DNA of 64,000 bases, taken from positions 22,145,555-22,209,554 of the forward strand of contig NC_037093.1 of assembly GCF_002994745.2 (NCBI RefSeq), read 5' to 3'. Of this stretch, positions 1-11,800 are shown piece after piece (position 1 is the stretch's first letter; every line of letters begins with the position of its first letter). The notes below the pieces were generated by a model, which did not search any database, was not told the DNA's origin, and saw only the letters and a list, made by a program, of their open reading frames with translations. Position numbers and translations under genes: made by a program. This DNA comes from Rosa chinensis (lineage: Eukaryota > Streptophyta > Magnoliopsida > Rosales > Rosaceae).

Positions 1-1830
1 TCACTTTTTGAATTAGCATATGAAGATGAAAATCACAACTAACATCAAACGTAAATTAAAACAACAATTCGTACAAGTTTCAACCCTAGCCCCAACAAAG
101 TAACTACTCACTCATAATCATATAAATTAACATCAAATCTATAAAGTACATCAAGATAAATTAAAGAGTTAAAGAAATAATGAACTAGTTGAAGCTTGAC
201 AAATCAATGGCTAGCTCCTCCTTTGTTTTCCTCCTTCAATGCTTCTTGAATCATCCTTGATGATGGAGTAAATGGATGATGAACTTCTTGTTGATGATTA
301 ATGAAATGGTGATGAAGATATGATGCTTCTTTGGCTAACTTTAAGTGGTAGTGATGGAGTAGTGGTGGTGGTGATGGAGTGGTAAGAGGAGTATGAGTTT
401 TATGGATTTGAATTTTGGGAGGTGGATATGGAGGTTTTATGGAGGAGATGAAGAGAGAAAGAATATGTAATGGGGTGGTAATGGGTGATGGTTGAAAAAT
501 GTAATGAATGGATGCTTATATAGGGAAGATAGAGAGGTGTAAAATAATGAAGAAAGGCAAAGGGAGCACCTCGCTTCATGAATGGAGCAAAAAGGAGGAG
601 TGTTGGAGTGGTAATAGATCCCACAAATAAGGGAAAAGAGTATAAGAGTGATGGTGTAGGTTAGAGTAGGAAATGATGAGTGAGAGATGGTGATTAAGCT
701 TAAAACATGATAGATATTGAAGTGATGATGATTGTGAACTTTTGGGTAATAGGGAGTGTTTGGTTGAATCGGAACAAAAAAGTTTGAGATTTGGTTAAGA
801 TAGAATGATGGTGAATGGATGTAATGGAATAGATGATATGGTACTCATCCTCCTTGTTCCTCCATGAATATGGCCGAAAAATACATGGCTCCACTGTAGG
901 TGGAGATGCTCCGCCACTTGTGCCGCCAAAAGTGGTGGTGCACCGAAAATTTGTCGGAATTTCACTTTTTTCTCCTCTTGTCAAGATTTTCTACAAAACA
1001 TGAAATTGAATTAGTCAACATTAAATTGGACTTTAGAACAAGTAATTTTCATATTTTAGGCACAAATATGTATATAAATTCTAATCCAACACTGGGGGTA
1101 GCGTACGCCGAAGACGACAGTTAACGGAAATGTAAAATAGTCATTCAATATTTCATAAACGACAAGCCAAATGCAATTGGTAAAAAAAATCATTTACTGT
1201 GGCCCCATCCCTCTCAACGAGAGGCGAAGTGGTCATTCAATATTCCTCTCGGCGCTATCCCTTTCACCTGCCAATCAATCGTGTTGTTAAATTATCGAAG
1301 GCACTGAGATACAGATCTGAAACTCCTAATCCACACCAAAATTGAAGGTAAGTTGCACCAGGCGGTGATATTTGGATCCCCTATAGAGAACGTACAAGAA
1401 AAATAATATACTAGAAGAAAATAGAGGATGAGGAATAGATGCTTGCGATGAGATAGAAGATGAAAGTTTGGAAGTCGAAGACGATGATGGTGGCTGAAGG
1501 TTGAGATTCGAAGAGCACTGAAACTCTGAAAGCTCAAGAGTTTATGTCTTTCCCTGAAATTTGAGGCGGTGGTTGATTTGGTTCTCTATTGTGAAGGCAT
1601 GAGTTGATCATTGCCAAACCAAGGTATTTAACAAATATTGAGAAGGAATGAGTTGATCCCTGAAAACTGATTAAGTCCGAGAACAAAAACTCCTAGCCGC
1701 CGCCACCACCGAGCTGTATCCTAAACTAATAGGAGCACAATCCATCCATAACAACAAACAACAAGCCACCGTTGCTTCTGAAGATAAATATGGGGGAAAC
1801 ATATAAATGTCAAACTTAAGACAACATTAG
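1..1830. other. Gene-free AT-rich flank
   Basis: I see no credible gene here. The open frames are short, low in complexity and lack recognisable domains. The stretch from about 180 to 1100 has the texture of old repetitive DNA (GATGATG-rich, then a GC-richer patch near 840-960), but I could not find both ends of an element. Positions 1100-1300 hold a short GC-richer segment with CTCTC and GAGGCG words. No promoter, RNA gene or intact transposon is claimed. Confidence 0.4.
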
Positions 1831-1831
1831 T

Positions 1832-1935
1832 ATGTTAGCAATGGTGGTGCGTTGGCCAAGGCTGAAGCTAGTAAGGTGGTAACCCAGGTTCGAGCCATCT
1901 TATTCCCTTTTATTGTTTTATTTTTGTTGAATATT
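1832..1935 (+). mobile_element. tRNA-derived SINE-like sequence
   Basis: The sequence carries an A-box-like stretch (TTGGCCAAGGCTG, near 1853) and, about 40 bases on, a good B-box (GGTTCGAGCC, near 1890). These are the two internal RNA polymerase III promoter boxes of tRNA-derived SINEs. A T-rich tail follows. It is not a tRNA gene, because no cloverleaf or anticodon arm can be drawn around the boxes. I did not find clean target duplications, so the boundaries are approximate. Confidence 0.45.
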
Positions 1936-2170
1936 TTTTTCTTTTTCTAATTCAAAATAAACTGAATTTGTTAGTTTAAATTTGTTGGTTATTGTTCTTG
2001 ATTGAATGACATTAGTGACTTAAAAATGAATTGAATGACAAATAACAAATTGAGTGTGTGAATATTTCTAGTGTAAGATAGATAAGAGTTGACAATAGAC
2101 ACACTCTAGGCAACCACATCAACTCCTAGACCCATCGGGTATGTGGATAGTCCTAGTATAGAAATGCTAG

Positions 2171-3219
2171 AAATTGAGTTCGTTCATTATTTTTGGTTAT
2201 TTGGTGATACCTCCTGCCAAGTGTTTCATAACATAACCATGATTAACTTCTTAGAATTAAGACTAATAATATTGATGGTTAATGAAGATTAAGAAATAAA
2301 AATGAAAATACGCACTTCCTTTCCTTCCAATTCACCATTTGTCTTATCTGATTCATTTTCAAGATATACAGAAGAACAAATGGAGTCTCTCACTGAGGCC
2401 TATTGATGTCTTGGCTCCCTTCTACTAATGGGGTTTGACCAATTTTTTCAGCAACATCCTCCTTATCTCAACAATCACTCTAGCACTAGACCTTGGGGAT
2501 TCTATTTGAACCTATTCAGCATTCGCAACGGATGGTTGCTTGTTATCTTCCTAATTACTAGTTTTTGCAATAATGTGAGAATTTCTTCTAAATCGTTTTA
2601 TATTTTCTAAAGCTTTATGTCTTAAAATAGTTGCCAAAATCATCATCTTTCAAACTACTTATATCTCCAAAGATCCCATTTTCATTAACTTGATAAGTTA
2701 TCTTGGTTCCATCATGGCTAGAATTAATTCCTTCAATCTGATTTTCCCCTACCATCCTTGTTAAAATGTTGCTACTTTTTGAAAAATCCGTGATTCAGGT
2801 ATACAAGCAACCTAGTTCTTCTCCTCCAGACCTTTTTATTTTTCTCCCAACACCACCATGAGGCAACTGACCAAACAACCCTGCAAACTCAATTGCAGAC
2901 CACCATTCCATCTTCTTCTACCTTTTTCTTTTGGACCATTGGGTAATAGATTATAGTATTGGGACTTTTGAAATAATTAATTAATTTGCAAAACTCGAAT
3001 CAAATCCCAAATTTGGGTTTTCCTGTATGTTACATGTGAATTGGTTTGATGGGAAGAGAGAGTATTTTTATTCCTTAATCTTCATTAACCATCATTATTA
3101 TTAGTCTTAATTCTAATGAGTTAACCGTGTCTATATTATGAAACATGTGGCAAATTTTTTATGGGGTGTGGTAATTGGTATCACCATCCGATCAAAAGTG
3201 GTGAACAAATTTAACTCCA
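2171..3219. mobile_element. Mutator-like inverted-repeat element with 9-bp target duplication
   Basis: Positions about 2171-2305 reappear as the reverse complement at about 3065-3219. The shared part includes a well-matched core around TTAGAATTAAGACTAATAAT. The element is flanked on both sides by AAATGCTAG (2162-2170 and 3220-3228), a 9-bp duplication typical of Mutator-like elements. The interior (2.3-3.06 kb) has no transposase and only short open frames, so the copy is non-autonomous. Terminal bases are diverged and the exact ends could shift by a few bases. Confidence 0.7.
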
Positions 3220-3228
3220 AAATGCTAG

Positions 3229-3947
3229 CGGGAGGAGATCAGCTGTCCCTAAACTCTATGTCCTAACCCTGTCCCACGAAACATAATTTGACACCTAACC
3301 ACTAACCTAACCCCCTACTAACTCTGTTAACTCGATCCCATTAGAAAAAATAATAATATAAATAAGACAAATTATTTTTCTCTTTCTTAATTCAGTTTGA
3401 TCGAGCTGAGAATAAATTTTCAGATCCAAATCATCTAAATTCAATGGCATTCGTTCTTTATATTTGCAAGATCTAGACAAAGATGAAAGAATACGCCATA
3501 CTTGTAGATGAGATGTAATGTAGGTTCTTACATATTTGTTCTTTCTTTTTCTTCAAGATGATCAAAAGTCAAAAACCAAACACAAGGTTTAAGGATTGAA
3601 TACTGAATATTGTGAATTTAGAAGTTTCAAGATAATCCAAAAGGTGGACAAAGTGTGAAGAATAAGAGAGGACAAGCCTTTACAAAATCAATTTGAAATG
3701 GTATCAATTTCAATAATTGAATGGAATGTAAAACCCGCCAAATCAATTTGAAGTGTGACGAGATGAGTGTCACATTATGTATAAATCAATCATCTACTTC
3801 ACTTTTATGTATTCTCTCTCAAACTGAAAGTGAGATTACCCATCACCCAGAGCCCACTTCTCACTCTAATTGCAATCTTAAACAAATTCAATTGCTTACT
3901 TTCATTGTAATATGGGATTAAAGTTTCATAGTTTACCCACATATTGA
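3229..3947. other. Gene-free stretch
   Basis: AT-rich DNA with only short open frames lacking recognisable domains. No repeat structure was seen, and the stretch ends at a SINE insertion. Confidence 0.5.
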
Positions 3948-3964
3948 ATTGTCTTGAAGTTTTT

Positions 3965-4087
3965 ATTTTTAATTTTTTTTATCAGATCAACAATTTATAT
4001 GCAACAACTAGTCTTATGTGAGTCGAACTCACTACCTCCCACTTACGAATGAGAGATTTATGCCACTAGACCAAATGGTACTTAGCG
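3965..4087 (-). mobile_element. tRNA-derived SINE, minus strand
   Basis: Read on the minus strand, this 123-bp insert has an A-box-like TGGTCTAGTGGCA and a B-box-like GAGTTCGACTC about 40 bases later, and ends in an A-rich tail (T-rich on the plus strand at 3965-3985). It is flanked by a near-perfect 17-bp duplication that starts ATTGTCTTGAAG (3948-3964 and 4088-4104, one mismatch), as expected for LINE-mediated retroposition. The short length and intact boxes support a SINE rather than a tRNA gene. Confidence 0.75.
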
Positions 4088-4167
4088 ATTGTCTTGAAGC
4101 TTTTGAATTCATAATATTCACTTTTTAGTCTCTTAGTAGGAAGAAATGGTAAGCCTAGTTTTACAAA

Positions 4168-5687
4168 GGATTAAATTATGTTTAATCCCTATACTATGAC
4201 CTTTTTTTTCGTTTCAGTCCCTGACATTCTCAATTAATCTGAAAAGTCTCTAACGTCAAAATTTTCGTCTGATTGGTCCCTCCCGCGTCAAATTAGGAGT
4301 TGGTCTGAGTGAAATGTCCAATATACCCCTCTGTTATTTCTTTTTCCTTTTTAATTTCTTTTTCTTCTTTTTTTTCTTTTTCCTTTTTAATTTCTTTTTT
4401 TCCTTTTTTGCTTTTTCTTCTTTTTTTCTTGTTCCTTTTTTTTTCTTTTCATTTTGCCTACTTTCTCCTTCCTCAACCCACCAATCTCATTCCGATCAAA
4501 CTCCACAACCCATCTGTTTCTCTCCCCAAATTGAAACCAAACCCAGCAAAGACCTAGTTTGGCGGTGCAAAGATAGACATCGAGCAAAAGCAAGAGGCTA
4601 GGAGCTGATCGATCACTTCTTCAGCTTCTCTGAAGCCATCTCCCTTTGTTGGGATCCGCCCTCGCCTCCATCGTCGCCGACGCTATCTCCCAAACACAAG
4701 CAGATCCCAATCAGCTCGGAAATTCACCGCTAAACCACTCCCCCTCTTGTTTTCACAGCCTAATTCTCTCTCTCCCACTCAAATCTCACTTTCTCTCTCC
4801 ACATCAAGCCTCAATTTGGAAACTTTTCACTGAAAACTACCATTTTTTCAGACCCTGAGGTTTTTGGGTCCTTCTCAAAATGGTGATTTGGATTTTGGGT
4901 CTGGTTGAAATGATGGTTTTTGATGGCCAAGTTGACCAAAACCAGAAGTGAAGAAGAAGAATAGTGATGGAAAAGAAAAATGGCCGCCGGCATGGAGAAC
5001 AATAATTGGGGTTTCAGGTTGATCTGGATTGGTTCGCTGACGTGGCGCTACCAATGCAGCAGGATACGATGGTCATTAAAAAGGAAAAAGAAAAAAGAAA
5101 AGAAAAAGGAAAAAAGAAATTAAAAAGGAAAAAAGAAACTAAAAAGGAAAAGGAAAAAAGAAATTAAAAAGGAAAAAAGAAACTAAAAAGGAAAAAGAAA
5201 AAACAAAAAAGAGGGTCGTCGGCGTGGAGAACAAGAATTGGGGTTTTGGGTCAATGTGGATTGGTTCGCCGACGTGGCGCTACCGATGCAGCCGGATACG
5301 ATGGTCATTAAAAAGAAAAAAGAAAAAAGGAAAAAAAAAAGAAATTAAAAAGGAACAAGAAAAAAAGAAGAAAAAGCAAAAAAAAAAAATTAAAAAGGAA
5401 AAAAAGAAGAAAAAGGAACAAGAAAAAAGAAGAAAAAGCAAAAAAGAAATTAAAAAGGAAAAAGGAAAAAGGAAAACGAAAAAAAAAGGAGAAAAAGAAA
5501 TTAAAAAGGAAAAAGAAATAACAGAGGGGTATATTGGACATTTCACCTAAGGCCAACTCCTAATTTGATGCAGAAGGGACCAATCAGACGGAAATTTTGA
5601 CGTTAGGGACTCTTCAGATTAATTGAGAATGTCAGGGACTGAAACAAAAAAATGGTCATAGTACATGGACTAAACATAATTTAATCC
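4168..5687. mobile_element. Non-autonomous Mutator-like element, long inverted repeats
   Basis: The two ends (about 4168-4350 and 5510-5687) are reverse complements of each other over roughly 170-180 bases, beginning GGATTAAATTATGTTTA. Both flanks carry the 9-bp duplication TTTTACAAA (4159-4167 and 5688-5696). This is the signature of a Mutator-like element. The interior has no transposase. It holds polypyrimidine/polypurine arms, a GC-richer gene-like stretch (about 4560-4860) and a direct duplication of about 235-bp period (4981-5090 resembles 5215-5322). The long Lys-rich or Phe-rich open frames in the arms are artefacts of the homopurine tracts. Capture of a host gene piece (Pack-MULE) is possible but unproven. 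Confidence 0.85.
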
Positions 5688-5827
5688 TTTTACAAAAGAC
5701 TATAAGACGACACAAGTCTTTTGTTTCGATCGATTAGATGATGATATATACAGCCAGTGAAAGAAAAGACTAGTTTGAAGCAAATGATATGGCTGAGTTG
5801 ATTTTTATTATTTATTTATTTTATTTT

Positions 5828-6648
5828 GGAGAAATTACTGGTCACTCCCTGTACTTTTAGGGCGTCAACAGTTCAGTCTCTACTATCCTAATTTTAACAA
5901 ATTACTTCTTAGACATTCAAATATTACACAATGTGGTCCAAAATGACTATTTTACCCCTCACTCTCTTGTTTGAACTAACCCCAGAAAGACCAAACCCAA
6001 ACCCTTGAGAAGAACTCGGAGCCAGCATGCATGTGCTGCGCACGCACTCCACTGTCACCCACGACTCCACCCCATCCATCTAATCCATCACTGCCAATGG
6101 ATCTACCACAATGTCAACAACCTGCTTCTTCCCCACCGCCGCGGTTGGATTTCCGGCTACAATCAGGCTCAACCAATGAATGTAATCATCAATGACCCTA
6201 GCGTCAACCTCATCGCTTGATCCACCACCGTGCTTGGAGAGGTCGCTACTATTGCTACCACTATACTCTATGATCTAAGGTAGCAGCTCCGCTCCCATTT
6301 CCAACTCACCTCCACCGAGCTCCGCTCTCAGACCGCCTACCTCAGATTAAACCCCAAATTAAACCCGAAGCTCTAACATTTAAACTAGCAATTGAACTCA
6401 GAATTGTCAGTGATTCAGGGAAGCGAAAACAAAAGCCAAAGCTCTAAAAAACCCCAAATTAAACTAGCGCCCTCGTCATCCTTCTTCCTCAACCCAACGA
6501 CGTCGTTCTCGGCTTCATTCTAGTTCGGAAGGCTAGACCAGGCCAGCTCGGGTCCTCAATCCCATTCAGCAAGTGATTCGACAACATCATCGTCGTTGAA
6601 TTCGGATTTCGGATCAATCCCTAAGTGAGGGACTGTGAAAGTTTGACT

Positions 6649-6702
<54 letters not shown>

Positions 6703-6841
6703 GGAAGTGAGGGGTAAAATCGTCATTTTGGACCACATTGTGTTAAATTTGAATGTCTGAGGAGTAATTTGTTTAAATTAGGATATTAGAGACTGAACTG
6801 TTGGCGCCCTAAAAGTATAGGGAGTGACCAGTAATTTCTCC
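5828..6841. mobile_element. Inverted-repeat element carrying gene-like interior
   Basis: The left end (5828-5960) and right end (6700-6841) are reverse complements over about 130 bases, starting GGAGAAATTACTGGTCACTC. The flanks are so T-rich that a target duplication cannot be called safely. The interior (about 5990-6540) is GC-richer and reads like exon sequence, including a short frame with LRSHFQLTSTELRSQTAYLR near 6280-6345, but no frame is continuous. No transposase is present. The design matches the neighbouring Mutator-like element, so a non-autonomous MULE with captured DNA is the best guess. Confidence 0.65.
6651..6699. repeat. (AG)n microsatellite
   Basis: An uninterrupted AG dinucleotide run of about 49 bases, inside the right half of the inverted-repeat element. 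Likely polymorphic in length. Confidence 0.95.
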
Positions 6842-7177
6842 ATATTTTTTTTTAATGAGAGTTAGCAAAGTTAGTAGGGTGTTAGATTAGTAGGTAGGTG
6901 TCAACATTATGATTCGTGGGATAGAGTTGAGATATAGAATTTGGATACAGGTAATCGAGAGATTCTTGCGTAGGACAAACGTATCATGTGGCTGGTAGGG
7001 CTGCCCAATCAGTGAATATGCAAAGAAGTGTTTTGGGTATTTTCTTGTAATAATTAAGGATAGTTTCAGTATACACTTAAAATTTTCTGAGTTTTGATTG
7101 GGTTGCCCCAACGCCACGTGGTACGTTTGCCTTATGTAAGAATTTCTCCGGATAATCTCCTCCCAATATCATTTCAA

Positions 7178-7804
7178 TAGGGGTGTAAATGAGCCGAGCC
7201 GGAGCGAATACCAGGGTGATCATGTTCGGCCCATTTATTTTTTATTGAGCTCGAGCCGGGCTAAAGCTTGAAAAAAAATTTCCATGCTCAAGCTCGGCTC
7301 GGCTTGAATATTTTTCTTATGCTCGAGCTTGGCTCGGCTTGATTTTTTGGACAAGATCGAGCTTAAATTCGCTCGACTGGGTTCATTTGACTTTAAATTT
7401 AAAAATAAAAAAAAGAAGAAAGAAAATTTAAAATAATAATCCAAAATTTGATGTCTAACCATCACACAAATCCCTTTTGACTTTATTGTAATATATTTTA
7501 CTTAAAATCTCTGATTCTCTTCCGATTGAAAAGGAATGTAATAAAAAGAATTAAAGATTTGAGATCAGAAAAATTATATTTTTATTATACTATAAATTTT
7601 CATGAGTTGAGTTTTAACAAACTCGAGCTACTCATGAGCTAGACGAGCCGAATATATCCTTGTTCAAGCTCGGCTTGTTTTTTTGTCGAGCCTAATATTG
7701 AGCTCATACTCGGCTCATTTATCTTATGAGCACGAGCCGAACGAGCTAAAATCGAGCCGAATACGAGTCGAGCACGAGCTGTATCGAGCCTATTTACAGC
7801 CCTA
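7178..7804. mobile_element. hAT-like MITE rich in GAGC/GCTC words
   Basis: Short imperfect terminal inverted repeats (TAGGGGTGTAAATGAGCC on the left against the complement of the right end, TAGGGCTGTAAATAGGC) enclose about 627 bases. Both flanks read ATCATTTCAA (7168-7177 and 7805-7814); the core CATTTCAA would be the 8-bp duplication usual for hAT elements. The interior is full of GAGCTCGAGC and CTCGGCTCG words that can fold back. No transposase is present. Confidence 0.7.
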
Positions 7805-7814
7805 ATCATTTCAA

Positions 7815-8340
7815 GTTTCAACCTTTCTCTTTCTACATATTCTATTTATTGCTCGCCACGTTGTATCTAACTATCCATAAGAATTAAATAATAATTAATA
7901 CACTCAAAAGACGACTTTCTAATTTCTCTTCATACTCTTATTTAATTTTATCTGCCTTTGAAACTCTTTAATCATTTCACGTTCTTGAACTTCTTCTTCT
8001 TTTTTTTCAATAAAAAGATTTTTTTTTTTTTTTTTTAAATTAGTTTGATTAGTTTTTGTTGGGGGACGCCATTGAGCCAATAAATTTCACCGTCCCTTCT
8101 TTCCCTCGGTGCGACACCAACAAATAATTGTTTTTTTTCCTGAAAAAAATAAAAAACAAAAATAAAATTTTATTTGTTTATTTTCAGTGTCGGCAACGAC
8201 GCCGTACCAACTGGAAAACAGCTTCAACCAATCAGACTACGCCATCTCATCCGCTCGCACGCTCACACCTGCCGAGTGCGACGCACTAGACTCCTCCCCT
8301 TTCGATTCCTTTTAGCATGGAATAGACACAGTCCACCTCA
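7815..8340 (+). promoter_or_regulatory. Upstream region of the first remodeler gene
   Basis: Gene-free DNA leading into the transcribed region of the first DRD1-like gene. It contains poly-T tracts (8010-8036, 8128-8137) and a GC-richer stretch (8185-8300) before the CT-rich leader. No convincing TATA box was identified. The long open frame across 8174-8680 spans leader and intron and has no family resemblance, so it is not called as coding. Confidence 0.35.
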
Positions 8341-8898
8341 TTCTCATTTCATTTCCGAAAGAAAGAGAGAGAAGAAGCTTTACCGTCTCTCTCTCTCTCT
8401 CTCTCTGGCTCTGCTCTCTCTCTCACTCTCACGCTCTCTGTTAGGGTTTTCACAGAGCCAGAAAGAGTGCCTTCTCCGCCTCATAAGCCCAAATGTGAGT
8501 CTTTCTCCCTTCAATAATCCCCAATTTCACGGTACTTTTTTTTTTTTCCGGCGAGAAAATTGTTTTAATAGCTTCAGTTTCACAGCTCTTAGTCCGCCAT
8601 TCGTACAAAAATGGCGATTTTTATTTTATTTTGTTTTTCGCTTCATGAAATTCAGCAGTTTTTGTTTGTTTTGTTTCTGAATTCTTTCATCAGACGGACA
8701 GATTCCCCCAATTTTTTTTTTTTTTTTCATTTTTTTTCTTGCTGTGATTGACGATTTGAAGGGTAAAGTTGATGTTTTAGTGCCCTTAGATACCAAAACG
8801 GTGAATTTTGTTTTGTTCTTTTCAGTAATGATAAATGCGTTTTAATTTTGTTTTGGTTTTTGGCTTTTGCTCAGTGTTTTCTGCAAATTTGGTGAGGT
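8341..8898 (+). promoter_or_regulatory. CT-rich 5' leader with a leader intron, remodeler copy 1
   Basis: CTCTCT-rich sequence at 8386-8440 is typical of plant 5' leaders. A donor at 8495 (AAAT followed by GTGAGTC) and an acceptor ending at 8874 (TTGCTCAG) suggest a 380-bp intron in the leader, 24 bases before the chosen ATG. That ATG is followed in frame by the 16 codons of exon 1. The transcription start is not determined. Confidence 0.5.
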
Positions 8899-11800
8899 AT
8901 GGAGCCGGCAGTGGATATGCGGCCGGGTAAAGACGCCACTTACGACGGTATACGTCTCTCTATTAAACGGCATTTTTGTTTGCATGCACAAATTTTTGCA
9001 CCGGCATTGCTGTGGCTTTTGAGAAGAACTTGTATTTGGTTGATAACATAGTCTTTGCGCCCTTTATAGTTACGGTTTTAGTAAACCTTGTGAATTTTGT
9101 TCATCACAAGTAAATGCAGCGAAAAAGTATTATCCTGGGATATGTTCTGTTGCAGAGATAATGGGGACTAGGTGATGATTAGGGAATATTCGATATGAAG
9201 AAAGATAAGACTAACACAATCTTTCTCAAACGTTTTGGTTGATTTTCTGATACGTCAAACTATTCTTTTTAGTACACAAATAGTGAACCTTAGGAGGTGT
9301 ATCAAGCAAGTATACTCTGCCTTTTTATTTTTTATTTTTTTCTCGACAGCTTCATTGCAGCTGGAACTGAATATGAGCGTGTAGATTAATTGGAGTTAAA
9401 ATGTCCTGCTTTCAGAACTTAAAAAAGTAATACTGATTGCTATTAAAATGTCCTGCTTTAGATGCAATTGCATGTGCCCAATTGAGGGATCACGACATAT
9501 GTTTCCAGTTATGGTATTCAGTCATTCACAAAGCTGAAATGGAAGTTTTGTCAAAACTTTCTTCTGTTTTCTGTTCTGGTGCCCATTGTAATATCTTAGA
9601 TACATGGTTTTATGTTGGTTCAGTGATTTTCTCATTTCCCACAAGTTTATTATATCTTGTTAAAATCTATGTTACCATCTGAAATCAGGTTTGTATTCCA
9701 AGGGGCTTAAGAGGTTGAAATTGTCTTCTGATAGAAATGTATGTGATGGAATGGTCTTGTCTGCAAGTATGCATAGTGAAATTGTACAGAAGCCATGTTC
9801 TACTTCTGCAGTTGTCGATTACACTGATCCATTAGCTATACAAAACTTGCTGGAGGGATTAGATGACAGTGGTAAATATGGAAGTGTTGCAAAGGACATG
9901 AAGACATTTACTGCTCAGATACATCAAGTACTGAACCCTTTGCTTGCAAAATACCCCACACTATCAAATGCATACTTTAAAGAGGAAAGAAGGCATAGTC
10001 AATTGGCTCCTAAATTAGCAATTCAACGAGCTCCGTCACTAGCACGAAATAATGTCATTGATTTGGATGATGACTGTGTCGACAGTAATGCTCCGGCAGC
10101 ATCGTTGCCTATTGTAATCATTGATTCAGATGAGGAACAGAATGAAGATCAGAGGCCTTCTTACTCTTTCCAGGAGGTTTTCATGACACAACCATCTTAT
10201 TCTTTCAAGGATGTAATTCTGCCACAGCCATCTGAACAAGTTTTCAGGAAGCACTTGGGGGTATGTGTGACCCATATCTTATGAGATAATGAGTAGTGCA
10301 ATAATGTTTGATAGATGATGATTTGGCTCGTAATTTCTGCATTTCATTGTCATCCTTTTTTGTGGTATCTTTCAAATGATTGGTTGGAGTACCCTGTTCA
10401 GGTGAGGGATCGAGTAGAAGAAGCAAGTCTGTCTACTGGAACTGAAACAAATAAAGATCCAGGTGTTTATGTGGGTGTAGAAGATGAAGAAAGTACTGAA
10501 GATGATGATGGTTTAGGAGATGCATGGATGGAAATGTCAATGGCGTTAGAATCTTCAAAGGTATTGTCTATATTCTTTCTTTACAATAGGTGTCTTGATG
10601 TCAAGTGATTGGTATAAACTTTAGGGTTGTTTTGGGCTAAAATGTCTGATTATTTTTCAGAGCTGCAATCAGAGTATACAATCATTATTCTATATTGATT
10701 TTCATCTCCTTCTGATAGGATGTCACTGTAGACCCTTTATCTGAAGAAAGAACGAGTGAAGGCGACTGTGAGCATTCTTTTGTCTTAAAAGATGATCTTG
10801 GATATGTTTGCCGCATCTGTGGGGTTATTGACAGAGGAATTGATACAATTTTTGAGTTTCAGTATAACAAGGTATAGCTTCTCCCTTGTGTACCTAGAAT
10901 ACTATCATGTTAGTATTATCAGCTTGCTAAGTTGCTTCTGGAAAGAGCTATAAATATATGTGCAGTTTAGTTCTTTTGGGATATTCATTTGCCTGTAGGT
11001 AGTGGTGATGTAGAATATTGGTACTAGGACTAAGCCCCAAGGAAACAGAGAATTTTAACAGCCCTTGAATGAATGGGAGGTCTTTCATATGAGTTTAATT
11101 AGATTGGCCCTAGGGTTTCTAAGTTTTGTACTAGCTCAAGTTAAAGCGCACTGCTTTTAATACAGAAATCATGCTAAGAATTGGTGATGCAAAGGATGCT
11201 TGTGGGCAACCTGGGCTACACCCCATGTAGAATTTCTTAAGAAAATATTAATTTTTGCTAATAAGTGAAGGTTATACTCCATGCAGAATGAATCCAAGTT
11301 ATATATTTTATAATTTTATTATAGCTCAAGCATTATTTCAAAAGGGTTTGTAGTTTAGTTTATGGTTCTCAAGATCTTTTACATCAAAGAAAATAAATTT
11401 TATAAATAAAGTCTAGCCCACCCTTTTTTAAATCCTGTCTCTGTCCCTGGGTGATGCTGAAATTAATGTTGGGCCATGTGAAGATTCAGTCCATCCTGAC
11501 ACTCTTTGTTTATGAGTCATTCCTCTGGTCGAATGTCCATGTAATCAAAATACGTGACTTGGTCTGGATTTAGGTTCTCTACATTAAACTAACCTTTAGG
11601 ATTGTTGTATGGAGTGCATAAAATGTCACTCCTTAGCAAAAACCTATTAATCTACTCAACACTTGAAAATCCCCATTTACCAACTAGTGAACTATAGTAT
11701 CCTCAGACAGCTGCTCTACTGTTTTCTCTCCGACAGTTTTCCACCTGAATTTTGTTCTAGTAGACAACTCACCAAAGTAATTTTGTTTTTGGACAAGGAA

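Noticed and set aside
5224..5550. Lys-rich open frame of 108 codons and its Phe/Ser-rich antisense frames
   Set aside because: Produced by homopurine tracts in the arms of an inverted-repeat element; no domain and no gene signals.
8174..8680. 168-codon open frame before the first remodeler
   Set aside because: Runs through the CT-rich leader and into the leader intron; no family resemblance and splice signals inside it.
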